The position numbers and the translations under genes are program-made. Shown one piece after another: positions 52,265-61,980 of a DNA stretch of 64,000 nt (position 1 is the stretch's first letter; the number at the start of each line of letters is the position of its first letter). The notes under the pieces were generated by a model. The model did not search any database and had not been told where the DNA came from. It saw only the letters and a list, made by a program, of their open reading frames with translations. The DNA is taken from NCBI RefSeq assembly GCF_000177235.2, contig NC_014829.1, forward strand, positions 1,612,001 to 1,676,000. The letters are read 5' to 3'. Source of the DNA: Evansella cellulosilytica DSM 2522. GTDB taxonomy: Bacteria > Bacillota > Bacilli > Bacillales > Salisediminibacteriaceae.

Positions 52265-53005
52265 ATGGAATCATTATTACATATAAATCAATTGCAGGGT
52301 GGTTACCAACGTACTCGACCAGTTTTACATGATATTTCTTTTTCTGTTAATAGTCATGAGATTGTAGGTTTAATTGGATTAAATGGTGCGGGGAAAAGTA
52401 CAACGATTAAACATATTTTAGGCTTAATGGAACCTCACAAGGGGGAAGTGCGCTTGCTCGGAAAAACTTGGGCTGAAAGCGGAGATGACTATCGTCAAGC
52501 GTTAGCATATATTCCAGAGATGCCATTACTCTATGATGAAATGACACTTTGGGAGCATTTAGAGTTGACTGCAATGGCTTATCATATTGATGAAGAAACA
52601 TTTAAAGAGAGAGCGGACTCACTTTTAAAGGAGTTTAGGATGGAAAAAATGAAAAAGTGGTTTCCATCTTATTTTTCAAAAGGAATGCGACAAAAGGTCA
52701 TGATTATGTGCGCATTTTTAGTGAGACCCTCATTATATGTAGCCGATGAGCCGTTTGTAGGTTTAGATCCTATTGGAATTAAATCTTTCTTAGATCGCAT
52801 GGTTGAAATGAAACGTCAAGGATGTGGTGTGTTAATGTCTACACATATTTTAGCTACTGCGGAAAAATACTGTGATCGATTTATATTACTTCATGAAGGG
52901 AAAATTGTTTTACAAGGCACATTAAAAGAATTGCAACAGCAAGCGAACATGCCAGGCGCAGATTTAGATGAGATTTACGTAGTGATGACAAAGGAAGATG
53001 AATAA
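52265..53005 (+). CDS. ecsA: ABC transporter ATPase EcsA
   Basis: A 246-residue ATPase with Walker A GLNGAGKST (~38-46), signature YFSKGMRQK (~138-146) and Walker B LYVADEPFVGLDP (~157-169). Together with EcsB it forms the Ecs transporter, which in B. subtilis is required for intramembrane proteolysis by RasP, secretion and competence. The signature SKGMRQK in place of LSGGQ is typical of EcsA. It is followed by ecsB with no gap. Confidence 0.93.
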   Translation: MESLLHINQLQGGYQRTRPVLHDISFSVNSHEIVGLIGLNGAGKSTTIKHILGLMEPHKGEVRLLGKTWAESGDDYRQALAYIPEMPLLYDEMTLWEHLELTAMAYHIDEETFKERADSLLKEFRMEKMKKWFPSYFSKGMRQKVMIMCAFLVRPSLYVADEPFVGLDPIGIKSFLDRMVEMKRQGCGVLMSTHILATAEKYCDRFILLHEGKIVLQGTLKELQQQANMPGADLDEIYVVMTKEDE

Positions 53006-53006
53006 T

Positions 53007-54224
53007 ATGGTGAACGATAAGCAAATTTGGATAAAGCGTAGAGCAGATTATTGGGGAATGGCGATAAAATACTTAAAGCTGATCGGAAATAGTGGCTTTT
53101 TGTTTGCGCTATACCTTTTATTTGTTTTTGGTAGCTATTATTACGGGAAATTTCTACAATGGTTACCAGAGACGTTTCCAGCAACAATTTTTTTTACGAT
53201 TGTTTTTACATGGATGATTACGAGGGGAAGAGTGAGAACTTTTGCTAAGCAAGGAGACTTGTTCTTTTTAACACCTACTGAAAAAAAGCTCTCTTCGTAT
53301 TTTCGTTCTGCTATGTACTACAGCTGGGGAATGGAAACAGTGTATCTTTCTTTCCTATTTTTATTATTAGCACCTTTATTTTTTGACCGTATTCATTCTT
53401 CTGGAGCCTTTATGCTTACAATCCTTTGTTTCCTTAGCTTTTTAAAGTGTTGGAATTTAATGACTAGCTTTGAAGAACAGAGGCTTCAAGAAAAAAATCG
53501 TTACTATCTTCATGGATTTATCAGACTTGGTTTAAATGCGATTACGATTTACGCATTGTTTACATTTCAATCAATCTTTTTTATTGGTGCACTAGTCCTT
53601 TTATTAGTCATTTTTTATTTCGGCTATTTTCAGAAGCTCGGAAAAACACATAGCTTAAAGTGGGAAAGACTCGTTGAAATTGAAAATCAAACTGTCATGA
53701 CTTTTTATAGAATTGCAAACTCATTCACGGATGTTCCAGTATTAAAATCTAAAGTTCGACCGAGAAAATGGTTATCGTTTCTGTTTTCATTCGTAAAATA
53801 TAAAAAGGCACACGTTTACCATTATTTATTTATCCGAGCATTTACACGATCAAACGATTATTTCGGAATTTACATTAGGTTGACGTTACTCGCTATTTTA
53901 TTTGTTAGCGTTATTGAAATAGACTGGGGACGTTGGTTTATTGTCATTTTATTTTCTTACATGACAGCTTTACAGATTCAAACTTTAAAGCATCATTTTG
54001 ATACGAGTAGTATGGTAGAAATTTATCCAGTTTCTATGAAAGAAAAATTTAGAAGCCATCAATATTGGCTATATATACTGGGGACATTTCAAGCGCTTAT
54101 TTTTAGTTTATCTAGTTCTATCATGTATAGCTTATATGAGGCTTTGTTTGTTTTTGTTATGACCTTGACGGTGTATATAATACATAGCGTCCTGTTACTG
54201 AAAAGAGTTTATGCGAAGCAATAA
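53007..54224 (+). CDS. ecsB: ABC transporter membrane subunit EcsB
   Basis: A 405-residue integral membrane protein with about eight hydrophobic helices in pairs, separated by a basic loop at ~200-270. It is the permease partner of EcsA. I place the start at ATG 53007, nine bases after AAGGAAG; ATG 52998 directly abuts that site. The gene begins next to the ecsA stop, so translation is coupled. Confidence 0.9.
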   Translation: MVNDKQIWIKRRADYWGMAIKYLKLIGNSGFLFALYLLFVFGSYYYGKFLQWLPETFPATIFFTIVFTWMITRGRVRTFAKQGDLFFLTPTEKKLSSYFRSAMYYSWGMETVYLSFLFLLLAPLFFDRIHSSGAFMLTILCFLSFLKCWNLMTSFEEQRLQEKNRYYLHGFIRLGLNAITIYALFTFQSIFFIGALVLLLVIFYFGYFQKLGKTHSLKWERLVEIENQTVMTFYRIANSFTDVPVLKSKVRPRKWLSFLFSFVKYKKAHVYHYLFIRAFTRSNDYFGIYIRLTLLAILFVSVIEIDWGRWFIVILFSYMTALQIQTLKHHFDTSSMVEIYPVSMKEKFRSHQYWLYILGTFQALIFSLSSSIMYSLYEALFVFVMTLTVYIIHSVLLLKRVYAKQ

Positions 54225-54287
54225 AATGATGCATAAAACTACTTCCATATCAATATCATTATTTTATTGAATAAGGGGAGGGGCGTC

Positions 54288-55013
54288 ATGACTTATATAG
54301 ATAAGGTAGAAAGGGAGCTTGATAGGTGGGAAAGAAGAATTAAGCGACCTCCATCTGTAACGAGCAAACTGACAAAAGGGTGGCAAAATAAGATTAATGC
54401 TAAAATTCCAGAGCGCTTTCATCAAACAGTAGCTGAAAGTGTGAAGCAAATGGTTAAAGCTACTTTGTTCGGGAGTGATTACTTTTCAGACCAAAAAGTA
54501 ATGACAAACCTTACCTTAGAGGAAAGAGAAAGAGAACTCGAGAAAGTTATCGAAAAGTATAAGCGTACTGCAGCATTAGAAGGGGCAGGTACTGGTGCTG
54601 GAGGAATTCTCCTTGGAATGGCAGATTTCCCTTTATTATTGAGTATTAAAATGAAGTTTCTCTTTGATTCAGCCAAAATATATGGTCATGATGTTTCTGA
54701 TTATCGTGAAAGACTATTTTTACTGTCTATTTTTCAGCTCGCTTTTTCTAAGGAAGAAAAAAAACTTGCAGCGCTAAAGAGAATAAAAAATTGGAAAGCA
54801 ACTTTTAAACAACTGCCGGAAGAGAAAGGACATTTAAACAGTATTGATTGGAAGACTTTCCAGCTGGAATATCGAGATTTTATCGATCTACCTAAAATGA
54901 TGCAATTAATCCCTGGATTTGGCGCGATAGTCGGTGCAATTGCCAATTATAAGTTCTTAGATTTATTAGCTGATCATGCTAAAAATAGCTTTCGATACCG
55001 CATGTTAAGATAA
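54288..55013 (+). CDS. ecsC: EcsC-family protein
   Basis: A 241-residue protein of the EcsC family, similar in length to the B. subtilis protein (236). A glycine/alanine-rich hydrophobic stretch (AALEGAGTGAGGILLGMADFPLLLSIKMKF is split as ~95-125) and a second near the C-terminus (LIPGFGAIVGAIANY, ~205-220) are the family's conserved cores. Its role is unknown. AAGGGGAGGGG precedes ATG 54288. It follows ecsB by 63 bases. Confidence 0.9.
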   Translation: MTYIDKVERELDRWERRIKRPPSVTSKLTKGWQNKINAKIPERFHQTVAESVKQMVKATLFGSDYFSDQKVMTNLTLEERERELEKVIEKYKRTAALEGAGTGAGGILLGMADFPLLLSIKMKFLFDSAKIYGHDVSDYRERLFLLSIFQLAFSKEEKKLAALKRIKNWKATFKQLPEEKGHLNSIDWKTFQLEYRDFIDLPKMMQLIPGFGAIVGAIANYKFLDLLADHAKNSFRYRMLR

Positions 55014-55134
55014 GTTAAGAGTTGTATATAAAACATTATTTTTCGTGCTATATCAAAATTATGGGTAGTTTGGGCCTTATAATATCAACACATGTTCTTG
55101 ATTCCTTCATTGGTCGGAGTGGGAACGCCCTCTT

Positions 55135-55424
55135 AGGGACACTGAAAAAGTGAAAGAACACAAGGCTACTGAAAAAGTACTTAAATTCAAAGGGTATACT
55201 AATAAATATAAGGTTGTTTGAATATAGAAGTTGATGATACCTGTGCAAACTCGCTTTCCGTGGGCGGCTGGTGAGCCTCCTTGACCTGCGGTCTGCGGGG
55301 TCTCACCCCTGCCTTTGATCCCACAGGAGTCTCGCTTGCTCCGGTCTCATCAACTTCCCCTAAAATGAGATATATTGAATATTAATGCAACGTAACAGCA
55401 AGTTTTTCACTTTTTCAGTGCCCT
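55135..55424. repeat. MITE-like element, family A (best-preserved copy)
   Basis: The 290-bp element is bounded by AGGGACACTGAAAAAGTGAA on the left and TTCACTTTTTCAGTGCCCT on the right, inverted repeats of ~19 bases with one inserted base. The interior has GATGATACCTGTGCAAACTC, GCGGCTGGTGAGCCTCC, GGGTCTCACCCCTGCC and GGTCTCATCAAC. It has no coding capacity. It occupies most of the 638-base gap between ecsC and yhaA. The flanks show no convincing target duplication. Confidence 0.75.
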
Positions 55425-55511
55425 TCTCTTATGGAGGAGGGATAATGAATCTTGGGTTTATTGAACAAACGTGAAGCGTTGAAGAAAGAAATATATTCAA
55501 ACATAAGTTGC

Positions 55512-55544
55512 AACTCGGTTTAAATTGAACTGAGTTATTTTTTA
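55512..55544 (+). terminator. Plus-strand terminator between ecsC and yhaA
   Basis: AACTCGGTT and AACTGAGTT pair with one G-T pair around a seven-base loop and are followed by ATTTTTTA. Confidence 0.75.
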
Positions 55545-55546
55545 TA

Positions 55547-55573
55547 AACAAAAAGCGCTGCAAAATACAGCGC
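55547..55573 (-). terminator. Terminator of yhaA
   Basis: On the minus strand GCGCTG and CAGCGC pair around TATTTTG and run into TTTTTGTTT. Confidence 0.8.
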
Positions 55574-55651
55574 AATTTAATATACAGTTTCACTTACATT
55601 TCGGTATGGAAATGATAGTTTTGCAGTAGGTAACGGTACCTGTTAACCTTT

Positions 55652-56839
55652 TCAACCTCGTTTATATTCGTCAAACGCTTTTATCGTTAGTCTACCAAGT
55701 AATTTTGCTGCATGTAGCATCGCTTTTTCATCGAAATTAAATTTCGGATGGTGATGTGGATAAGGATCAACTGTATCTGGGGCCATTGCACCTGTAAAAA
55801 AGAATGCGCCTTTCACGTGCTGCAAGTAATAGCTAAAGTCTTCCCCACCCATTTGTGGTTTTGCGTATTCTACTTCCTTAATACTAGGAGTATTTAGTGA
55901 AACTTCTTTCACAAGCTCGCCTTCATCATGATGATTAATGAGAGCGGGATAGCCCTTGTAATAGTTAAATTGAGCCGTAGCACCATAGCTCTGAGCAATA
56001 CCGTCTATCACTTCTTTCATATAATTAATCACATTATTTTGAACGCCTTCATCGAATGTTCGCACTGTGCCCTCAAGCTTGGCAGTGTCGGCAATGACAT
56101 TAAAGGCATTCTTTGCTTCAAATGCGCCGAAACTAATAACGACAGAGTCTAAAGGATCTACTCGCCGGCTTACGATATGCTGAAGAGATTGGACGATTTG
56201 ACTCCCAATTAATATCGCATCTTTTGTATAATGCGGCTGAGCACCGTGACCGCCTTTCCCTTTAACCACAATTTCAAAACGGTCTGCAGCAGCCATTAAT
56301 GCTCCTGTGTTGTATTGAACCTTCCCTAACGGTTCAGTTGCCCAGAGGTGTGTTCCAAATATGACATCTACCCCTTCTAAACATCCGTCTTTAATCATAT
56401 CTATTGCCCCACCAGGTGCATACTCTTCCGCATGTTGATGAATAAATACTACAGTACCTGCTAATTTGTCTTTAATAGCATGAAGTGCTTTTGCAAGCAA
56501 TAGTAATTGTGCGGTATGTCCATCATGTCCACATGCATGCATGACCCCAGGGACGAGGGATTTATATGGAAGATCGTTCTCCTCTTGGATAGGTAATGCG
56601 TCAAAATCGGCTCTTAAAGCGACTGTTGGTCCAGGGAGTTTTCCCTTTAAAGTAGCCACTACGCCTCTACCTCCAACAAATTCTTTTACATCACTCCCTA
56701 AATTTCTGTGGTAGTTTGCTATATATTTAGGGGTTTCCACTTCTTTAAACGAGAGTTCAGGATGTTGATGTAAATACCTTCTTACACTAACCATCTCATG
56801 AAAGTTTTCTTCTAGTATTTCATCTAATTTTTCAATCAT
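55652..56839 (-). CDS. yhaA: M20-family amidohydrolase YhaA
   Basis: A 395-residue metallo-amidohydrolase (N-acyl-amino-acid amidohydrolase/hippurate hydrolase group). Metal-binding motifs are MHACGHDGHTA (~92-102), HQHAEEYAPGGA (~133-144) and QMGGEDFSYYL (~345-355). A dimerisation lid domain lies between. It removes acyl groups from amino acids or similar amides. B. subtilis yhaA (396 residues) occupies the same place between ecsC and pbpF. The natural substrate is not known. Confidence 0.9.
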   Translation of the reverse strand: MIEKLDEILEENFHEMVSVRRYLHQHPELSFKEVETPKYIANYHRNLGSDVKEFVGGRGVVATLKGKLPGPTVALRADFDALPIQEENDLPYKSLVPGVMHACGHDGHTAQLLLLAKALHAIKDKLAGTVVFIHQHAEEYAPGGAIDMIKDGCLEGVDVIFGTHLWATEPLGKVQYNTGALMAAADRFEIVVKGKGGHGAQPHYTKDAILIGSQIVQSLQHIVSRRVDPLDSVVISFGAFEAKNAFNVIADTAKLEGTVRTFDEGVQNNVINYMKEVIDGIAQSYGATAQFNYYKGYPALINHHDEGELVKEVSLNTPSIKEVEYAKPQMGGEDFSYYLQHVKGAFFFTGAMAPDTVDPYPHHHPKFNFDEKAMLHAAKLLGRLTIKAFDEYKRG

Positions 56840-56997
56840 ATTATCGCAGCTCCTTCAAAAATTCAGCATTATTTCGTAATTCGACATAATTAGTTTTAAA
56901 TCCTTTATCGAAAAAAGATTAATTGTTTGCTTATTCATTCTTATTTAGTAGAAATCTATTTTAGAAGAAGATATTTTTGAAGGGGAGAGTATGAAGA

Positions 56998-57050
56998 GAG
57001 GTTGACTCGAAAGGTAAAAATCGACCTTCTGAGTCAACCTCGCTTTTCTT
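56998..57050. terminator. Terminator of the ccdA-like gene, TTGACTCAA family
   Basis: GAGGTTGACTCGAAAGGT (56998-57015) pairs with ACCTTCTGAGTCAACCTC (57024-57041). Minus-strand transcription from ccdA meets it 25 bases after the stop, but the better T tract (CTTTTCTT) is on the plus side. Confidence 0.65.
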
Positions 57051-57066
57051 ATCAACCTGTTGATAA

Positions 57067-57813
57067 TTATAAGTAAAAAGGAATAAACCTTGCTAAATAT
57101 GCTGCTAATCTTGAAAATAATCCAGTAAATAGCATAACACCTAATAAGATCATAATAACGCCACTAGCCTTTTGAATAATTGGTAAGTATCGATTAATAT
57201 TTCTAATTTTTTCTAAAGACTTGGAATAAAGCATCGCAACTATTAAAAACGGAATACCTAATCCGAGAGAATAAACTAGTAATAATATTACGCCACCAAA
57301 AGCACCACCACTTTGTGAAGCAAGTGCTAGAATAGAACCTAAAACTAATCCAATACATGGTGACCAACCCGCAGCAAAAACAAGTCCAAATAGTATTGAG
57401 CGTCCAAAGCTTGTCGTTTTAGAAGGCCTCATAAGTCTTTTTTCACTCATTAAGAAATTAAAACTAAATATTCCCATCAATTGAAGGCCGAATAACACAA
57501 TAACGATGCCCCCAAGTCTTTCTAGCAATTGGCTATTTTCGATAAATAAACTACCTAAATAGGAGGAATAAAACCCAAGCACTAAAAAAATGGAAGAGAA
57601 ACCGATAATAAAGCCGATGCTTCTTGTTAATATTAGTTTCCTATCTGCGATCACTTCGTTATTTGAAATGTTGCTTCCAGTAAGCTGTGCTATATATGCA
57701 GGTACTAAAGGGAAAACGCAAGGGGAAAGGAATGATACTATGCCTGCAAACAAAGCAATCCATATAGATAGAAATGTAAATTCACTTATATTAAAAACAC
57801 TCAAAACTGTCAT
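57067..57813 (-). CDS. Cytochrome c biogenesis/thiol-transfer membrane protein CcdA
   Basis: A 248-residue protein with six membrane helices and the two family cysteines in SFLSPCVFPLVPAY (~28-41) and AGWSPCIGLVLG (~148-159). CcdA passes electrons from cytoplasmic thioredoxin to extracytoplasmic thiol proteins for cytochrome c maturation or spore and envelope functions. This copy has the classical PCVFP motif, unlike the more divergent one at 10348. Start ATG 57813 follows TGGAGG. A thioredoxin-like partner is not adjacent. Confidence 0.88.
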   Translation of the reverse strand: MTVLSVFNISEFTFLSIWIALFAGIVSFLSPCVFPLVPAYIAQLTGSNISNNEVIADRKLILTRSIGFIIGFSSIFLVLGFYSSYLGSLFIENSQLLERLGGIVIVLFGLQLMGIFSFNFLMSEKRLMRPSKTTSFGRSILFGLVFAAGWSPCIGLVLGSILALASQSGGAFGGVILLLVYSLGLGIPFLIVAMLYSKSLEKIRNINRYLPIIQKASGVIMILLGVMLFTGLFSRLAAYLARFIPFYL

Positions 57814-58311
57814 TTTATTAGCCTCCATTTTCCGGTAAACTGCTACTAAGCTTTATGCTTTTTATAAATATTATTTTATGAATAATTGTATAGCTACATG
57901 CTACATAAAAAATCATCATTTGTCATTCGTGCCGCTTAAAGAACTTTTGAAAATAAAACGTGGCAATGAATTTTTTCCGCCGTGTGTAATAACGAGAAGA
58001 GGGCGCTGAAAAAGTACAGAGCAACTTTTTCAGCGCCCTCACATATTTACGTTTTTCAGTCTAAAATAGCATTCACTAGTACTTTAAGAGATACGGCGAA
58101 ATGCCACTGCTTTAAAGAAAATCGTTATAATAGCCTCGTGAAGCTGTTAAACCGATTTTTTTATCATTTTTTTTGCTATTACGTTCATACTACCAATAAC
58201 TCATATAAAAGTCATTCTGCAAGTTACTAACTTTTCTATATTCATATAAAAAGCTTAATGATATTCAAAAATGTATAGATAGAGTATGATATGAAGAGAG
58301 GGGGTGGAATT
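57814..58311. other. Intergenic region between ccdA and pbpF
   Basis: Besides the perfect 17-bp hairpin at 57999-58040, I see only AT-rich promoter-like sequence and no ORF with a ribosome binding site. The divergent ccdA and pbpF promoters must lie here. Confidence 0.4.
57999..58040. repeat. 17-bp perfect hairpin resembling paired ends of family-A elements
   Basis: GAGGGCGCTGAAAAAGT (57999-58015) and ACTTTTTCAGCGCCCTC (58024-58040) pair perfectly around an eight-base loop. The arms resemble the terminal repeats of the element at 55135-55424 (AGGGCACTGAAAAAGT). It may be two ends left after loss of the interior. There is no T tract. Confidence 0.6.
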
Positions 58312-60471
58312 ATGTCGAAAAAACGCATAATTTTTGGTGTTGCCTTTTTATTCACAACAGTAATCACAGGATTTACGCTATATTTATGTATTATACTTTA
58401 TGGGAATTATACAATTGATAATAAACAATTCGTTATGAATGAAACGACAACAGTAGAGGACTTCCAAGGTGAGGTTATTAGTCATTTATATTTAGAAAAT
58501 AGGTACCTAGTATCTATCGATGAAATACCAGACCATGTGAAGCATGCTTTTATCGCAGTTGAAGATCACCGGTTTTATTCTCATCAAGGAATTGACTTTA
58601 AATCAATTGGCCGGGCTTTATATAGAGATATCGTCACACGTTCTAAAGCAGAAGGTGCGAGTACGATCACGCAGCAGTTGGCAAAAAATGTGTTTCTTTC
58701 TTCTGAAAAAACGGTCTTAAGAAAAACGAAGGAAGTTTTAATTGCAGTTAACTTGGAAAGTAGGTATTCAAAAGACGAGATTTTGGAAATGTACTTAAAC
58801 CGCATTTATTTTGGTCATGGGGCTTACGGGATCCAAGCGGCAAGTCAATTATATTTTAATAAGGATGTTTCTGATCTAACAGTAGATGAAGGAGCGTTAT
58901 TAGCTGCGCTGCCGAAAGCTCCTAATCACTTCTCTCCTCTAAAGGATTTAGAGAGAGGGAAGGACCGAAGGAATGTTGTTTTAGGGTTAATGGAGCGTCA
59001 CGGTTATTTATCGGCAGAAGAAGCTGTACGTCTTCAAGGGAGGAATATTCCAGTAAATCATGTAGCACAAACGAATAATGCAGCTTATCATTCTTATATT
59101 GATTTAGTATTAGAAGAGGCAGAACAAAAGTATCATCTCTCCGAGGAAGAAATCCTTAGAGGTGGATATCGAATTGTAGTAGAAATGGATCGTAATTTGC
59201 AACAAACGACCTATGATTTGTTCCAAGATCCAAATAATTTCCCTGCTTCAACAGGAGAGAATATAGTAGAAGGTAGCATTGTGCTTATTAGTAATGAAAC
59301 AGGCGGTGTTGCTGCAGTCCAAGGGGGAAGAGAATATGTTCGCAAGGGGTTCAATCGCGCACATGCAAAACGCCAGCCAGGTTCTATTTTTAAACCATTG
59401 GCTGTATTTGCCCCAGCGCTAGAAACGGGAACATTTCACCCTTATTCCATCATTCCTGATGAAGAAATAGATTATGGAGGTTATATTCCTAGGAATTTTT
59501 CGAATACGTATGAGGGAGAAATAACCATTTACGATGCAATGAAAGATTCAGCAAATGCGCCAGCTGTTTGGCTTTTAAATGAGCTAGGTACTGATGTAGC
59601 CAAGAATAGTCTAGAAAAGCAAAATATACCTCTTGATGATAACGGTCTTGCAATCGCATTAGGTGGTATTCGCGATGGTGTAAGTCCATTACAAATAGCT
59701 GCAGCCTATAGCACGTATGCTAATAGTGGAAATTACAGAGAACCTTTTTATATTAGAGCAATATATGATCGCAATGGTGTTCTCGTTGCCCAAAATGAAG
59801 GCATTGAAATGGAAGTGCTGTCTCCACAAACAGCTTGGTATATGACAAGGATGTTGGAGGCCGTTGTCTCTGATGGAACCGGAAATACGGGCGTTTACGA
59901 TGGTCCTTTAGCTGGTAAAACAGGTACTACTGCTTATGAAAATGTCGCAGGCGCCAACCGAGATATTTGGTTCGCAGGCTATACCCCGGAACTATCAGGG
60001 GCTATTTGGATGGGGTATGATCGGACAGATGAAAATAACTTCTTAACAGCAAGTAGTAGTGTACCTACAACATTGTTTAAAAACGTACTCTCGCAATCGA
60101 TAAATGAAGAAGAAAGAGAAGTTGCATTTCATATTCCCAATGGTATTGAAGACTTAGATGCACCAATTCGGTTTGTCGGTATTCATGATTTATCGGCAAA
60201 AGCTTCCCTTAGTTGGTCTGGAGGGAAAGTAAACCTTTCCTGGTCAGGTAGTGATGATGAGCGACTTCAATATATTATTTATGAAAAAACAGATGAAGGA
60301 ACAAAAAAAATAGCAGAAATTACAGATACTGAATATACAATAAATCGAGTTAATCTATTTTCGTTAAATTCATATATTGTTGTTCCTTATAATCCACAAA
60401 TCGAAAGAGAAGGGGAACCATCAAACATTGCGAAAGCAGAGTTTCATTTATTTTCAAATGAGGCTTCCTAG
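58312..60471 (+). CDS. pbpF: Class A penicillin-binding protein PbpF
   Basis: A 719-residue bifunctional cell-wall synthase. It has an N-terminal membrane helix (~7-30) and a glycosyltransferase domain (~55-240) with EDHRFYSHQG (~84-93) and GASTITQQLAKN. The transpeptidase domain has catalytic SIFK (~358), SAN (~414) and KTGT (~536). A C-terminal fibronectin-III-like domain (~615-715) completes it. It polymerises and crosslinks peptidoglycan outside the membrane. In B. subtilis pbpF (714 residues) lies between yhaA and hemE, as here, and is expressed in the forespore as well. GAGGGGGTGG precedes ATG 58312. Confidence 0.93.
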   Translation: MSKKRIIFGVAFLFTTVITGFTLYLCIILYGNYTIDNKQFVMNETTTVEDFQGEVISHLYLENRYLVSIDEIPDHVKHAFIAVEDHRFYSHQGIDFKSIGRALYRDIVTRSKAEGASTITQQLAKNVFLSSEKTVLRKTKEVLIAVNLESRYSKDEILEMYLNRIYFGHGAYGIQAASQLYFNKDVSDLTVDEGALLAALPKAPNHFSPLKDLERGKDRRNVVLGLMERHGYLSAEEAVRLQGRNIPVNHVAQTNNAAYHSYIDLVLEEAEQKYHLSEEEILRGGYRIVVEMDRNLQQTTYDLFQDPNNFPASTGENIVEGSIVLISNETGGVAAVQGGREYVRKGFNRAHAKRQPGSIFKPLAVFAPALETGTFHPYSIIPDEEIDYGGYIPRNFSNTYEGEITIYDAMKDSANAPAVWLLNELGTDVAKNSLEKQNIPLDDNGLAIALGGIRDGVSPLQIAAAYSTYANSGNYREPFYIRAIYDRNGVLVAQNEGIEMEVLSPQTAWYMTRMLEAVVSDGTGNTGVYDGPLAGKTGTTAYENVAGANRDIWFAGYTPELSGAIWMGYDRTDENNFLTASSSVPTTLFKNVLSQSINEEEREVAFHIPNGIEDLDAPIRFVGIHDLSAKASLSWSGGKVNLSWSGSDDERLQYIIYEKTDEGTKKIAEITDTEYTINRVNLFSLNSYIVVPYNPQIEREGEPSNIAKAEFHLFSNEAS

Positions 60472-60502
60472 TAAAATGGGCAAATTAATAGCAGGAAAGG
60501 AG

Positions 60503-60547
60503 AGGTTGACTCAAAGGTCGATGTTTTTACCTTTTGAGTCAACCTTT
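60503..60547 (+). terminator. TTGACTCAA-family hairpin after pbpF
   Basis: AGGTTGACTCAAAGGT (60503-60518) pairs with ACCTTTTGAGTCAACCT (60529-60545), leaving one bulged base. The T tract is only three bases, so termination strength is doubtful. The following ~350 bases to hemE contain no gene. Confidence 0.6.
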
Positions 60548-60898
60548 ACGCAATGCATGAAACACCGCAGAAAATATTAAAAGTGTTTTTTATAGCAAAC
60601 GCGTTGATAACACTCATTTCAAGGACTTATATACCTTACTGGACAACTTCTTCTTAAGCAACATGTTTTGTTTCTGAAATATAGAAGGGTATAATATAGT
60701 CGTTTCTAGTGAATAGGAATGCAAAAATGACCTGAAACTAGAAGGAAGTGTGTCAATTTGAAAATGTATCTATTTAGTGACAATTTCGCTGAAATTGTGT
60801 ACAAACTGATATGACCTATGTATATTATAAGCGATCTTTCGAATTACTAAATTTATTTTCATTTAGATTTATACATAACTGTTTAAGGGGTGTCTCGA

Positions 60899-61954
60899 AT
60901 GAGTCAGGAAAAAAGTTTTAATGATTTGTTTTTAAAAGCGTGTAAAAAAGAGGCTGTTGATCACGTGCCTGTATGGTATATGAGGCAGGCTGGAAGATCA
61001 CAGCCAGAATATAGAGAGCTTAAAAAGAAGTATTCACTTGAGGAAATTACACATCGACCGGAGACCTGTGCATATGTAACGAAGCTTCCTGTTGATCAGT
61101 ATAATAACGATGCTGCAATTCTATATAAAGATATTATGACGCCGCTACCCGCGATTGGTGTTGATGTGAAGATTAAGTCTGGTATAGGTCCAGTTATAAG
61201 TAATCCAATTGAGTCGATTAAGGATGTTTCAAATCTAGGAGAAATTACGCCTGAAAAAGATGTGGATTTTGTTTTAGAGACGATAAAAATATTACGAGGA
61301 CAGCTAGAAGTACCTCTGATCAGCTTTAGTGGAGCACCATTTACATTAGCGAGTTATATGATTGAAGGTGGACCTTCAAAAAACTATAATCAAACGAAAT
61401 CATTTATGTATTCTCAAAAAGAAGCTTGGTTTTTACTTATGGACAAATTAGCAAGTATGACAATTTCATATGTAAAGGCGCAAATTAAGGCTGGTGCACA
61501 AGCTATCCAAATTTTTGACTCATGGGTTGGTGCATTAAATCAAGAAGACTATCGTACGTTTGTAAAACCAGTGATGCATCGTATTTTTACAGAACTTAAA
61601 GGGGAAGACGTACCATTAATTATGTTTGGCGTAGGAGCGCGTCATCTAACTAGTGATTGGCACGATTTACCTTTAGATGTAGTTGGCTTAGATTGGAGAT
61701 ATCCAATTAAAGAAGCGAGAGAGAATGGCATTACAAAAGCAGTTCAAGGAAACTTAGACCCTAGCGTGTTAATGGCACCTTGGAATGTGATTGAAGAAAA
61801 AGCAAAGGAAATTATAGACGAAGGTATGAAGCAACCAGGCTTTATTTTTAATTTAGGACATGGTGTCTTCCCAGAAATTCAACCAGCAACACTGAAGCGA
61901 CTAACTAGTTTTGTTCATGAATATTCAGCTGAGAAGATGTCTGTATTGAAATAA
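60899..61954 (+). CDS. hemE: Uroporphyrinogen decarboxylase
   Basis: A 351-residue enzyme that removes four carboxyl groups from uroporphyrinogen III to give coproporphyrinogen III. The N-terminal signature [16 protein letters not shown] (~23-38), and the later FDSWVGAL and LGHGVFPE are visible. ATG 60899 has AAGGGGTG upstream; the GTG nine bases earlier is part of that site. It heads the hemE-hemH-hemY operon, with a 26-base gap to hemH. Confidence 0.95.
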   Translation: MSQEKSFNDLFLKACKKEAVDHVPVWYMRQAGRSQPEYRELKKKYSLEEITHRPETCAYVTKLPVDQYNNDAAILYKDIMTPLPAIGVDVKIKSGIGPVISNPIESIKDVSNLGEITPEKDVDFVLETIKILRGQLEVPLISFSGAPFTLASYMIEGGPSKNYNQTKSFMYSQKEAWFLLMDKLASMTISYVKAQIKAGAQAIQIFDSWVGALNQEDYRTFVKPVMHRIFTELKGEDVPLIMFGVGARHLTSDWHDLPLDVVGLDWRYPIKEARENGITKAVQGNLDPSVLMAPWNVIEEKAKEIIDEGMKQPGFIFNLGHGVFPEIQPATLKRLTSFVHEYSAEKMSVLK

Positions 61955-61980
61955 ATAACATCATTAAGGAGGGAATGACG

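Noticed and set aside
60548-60898. Riboswitch or gene ahead of hemE
   Set aside because: Only a small hairpin (GACAATTTC with GAAATTGTG near 60780) and AT-rich promoter-like sequence are visible. There is no attenuator and no ORF with a ribosome binding site.
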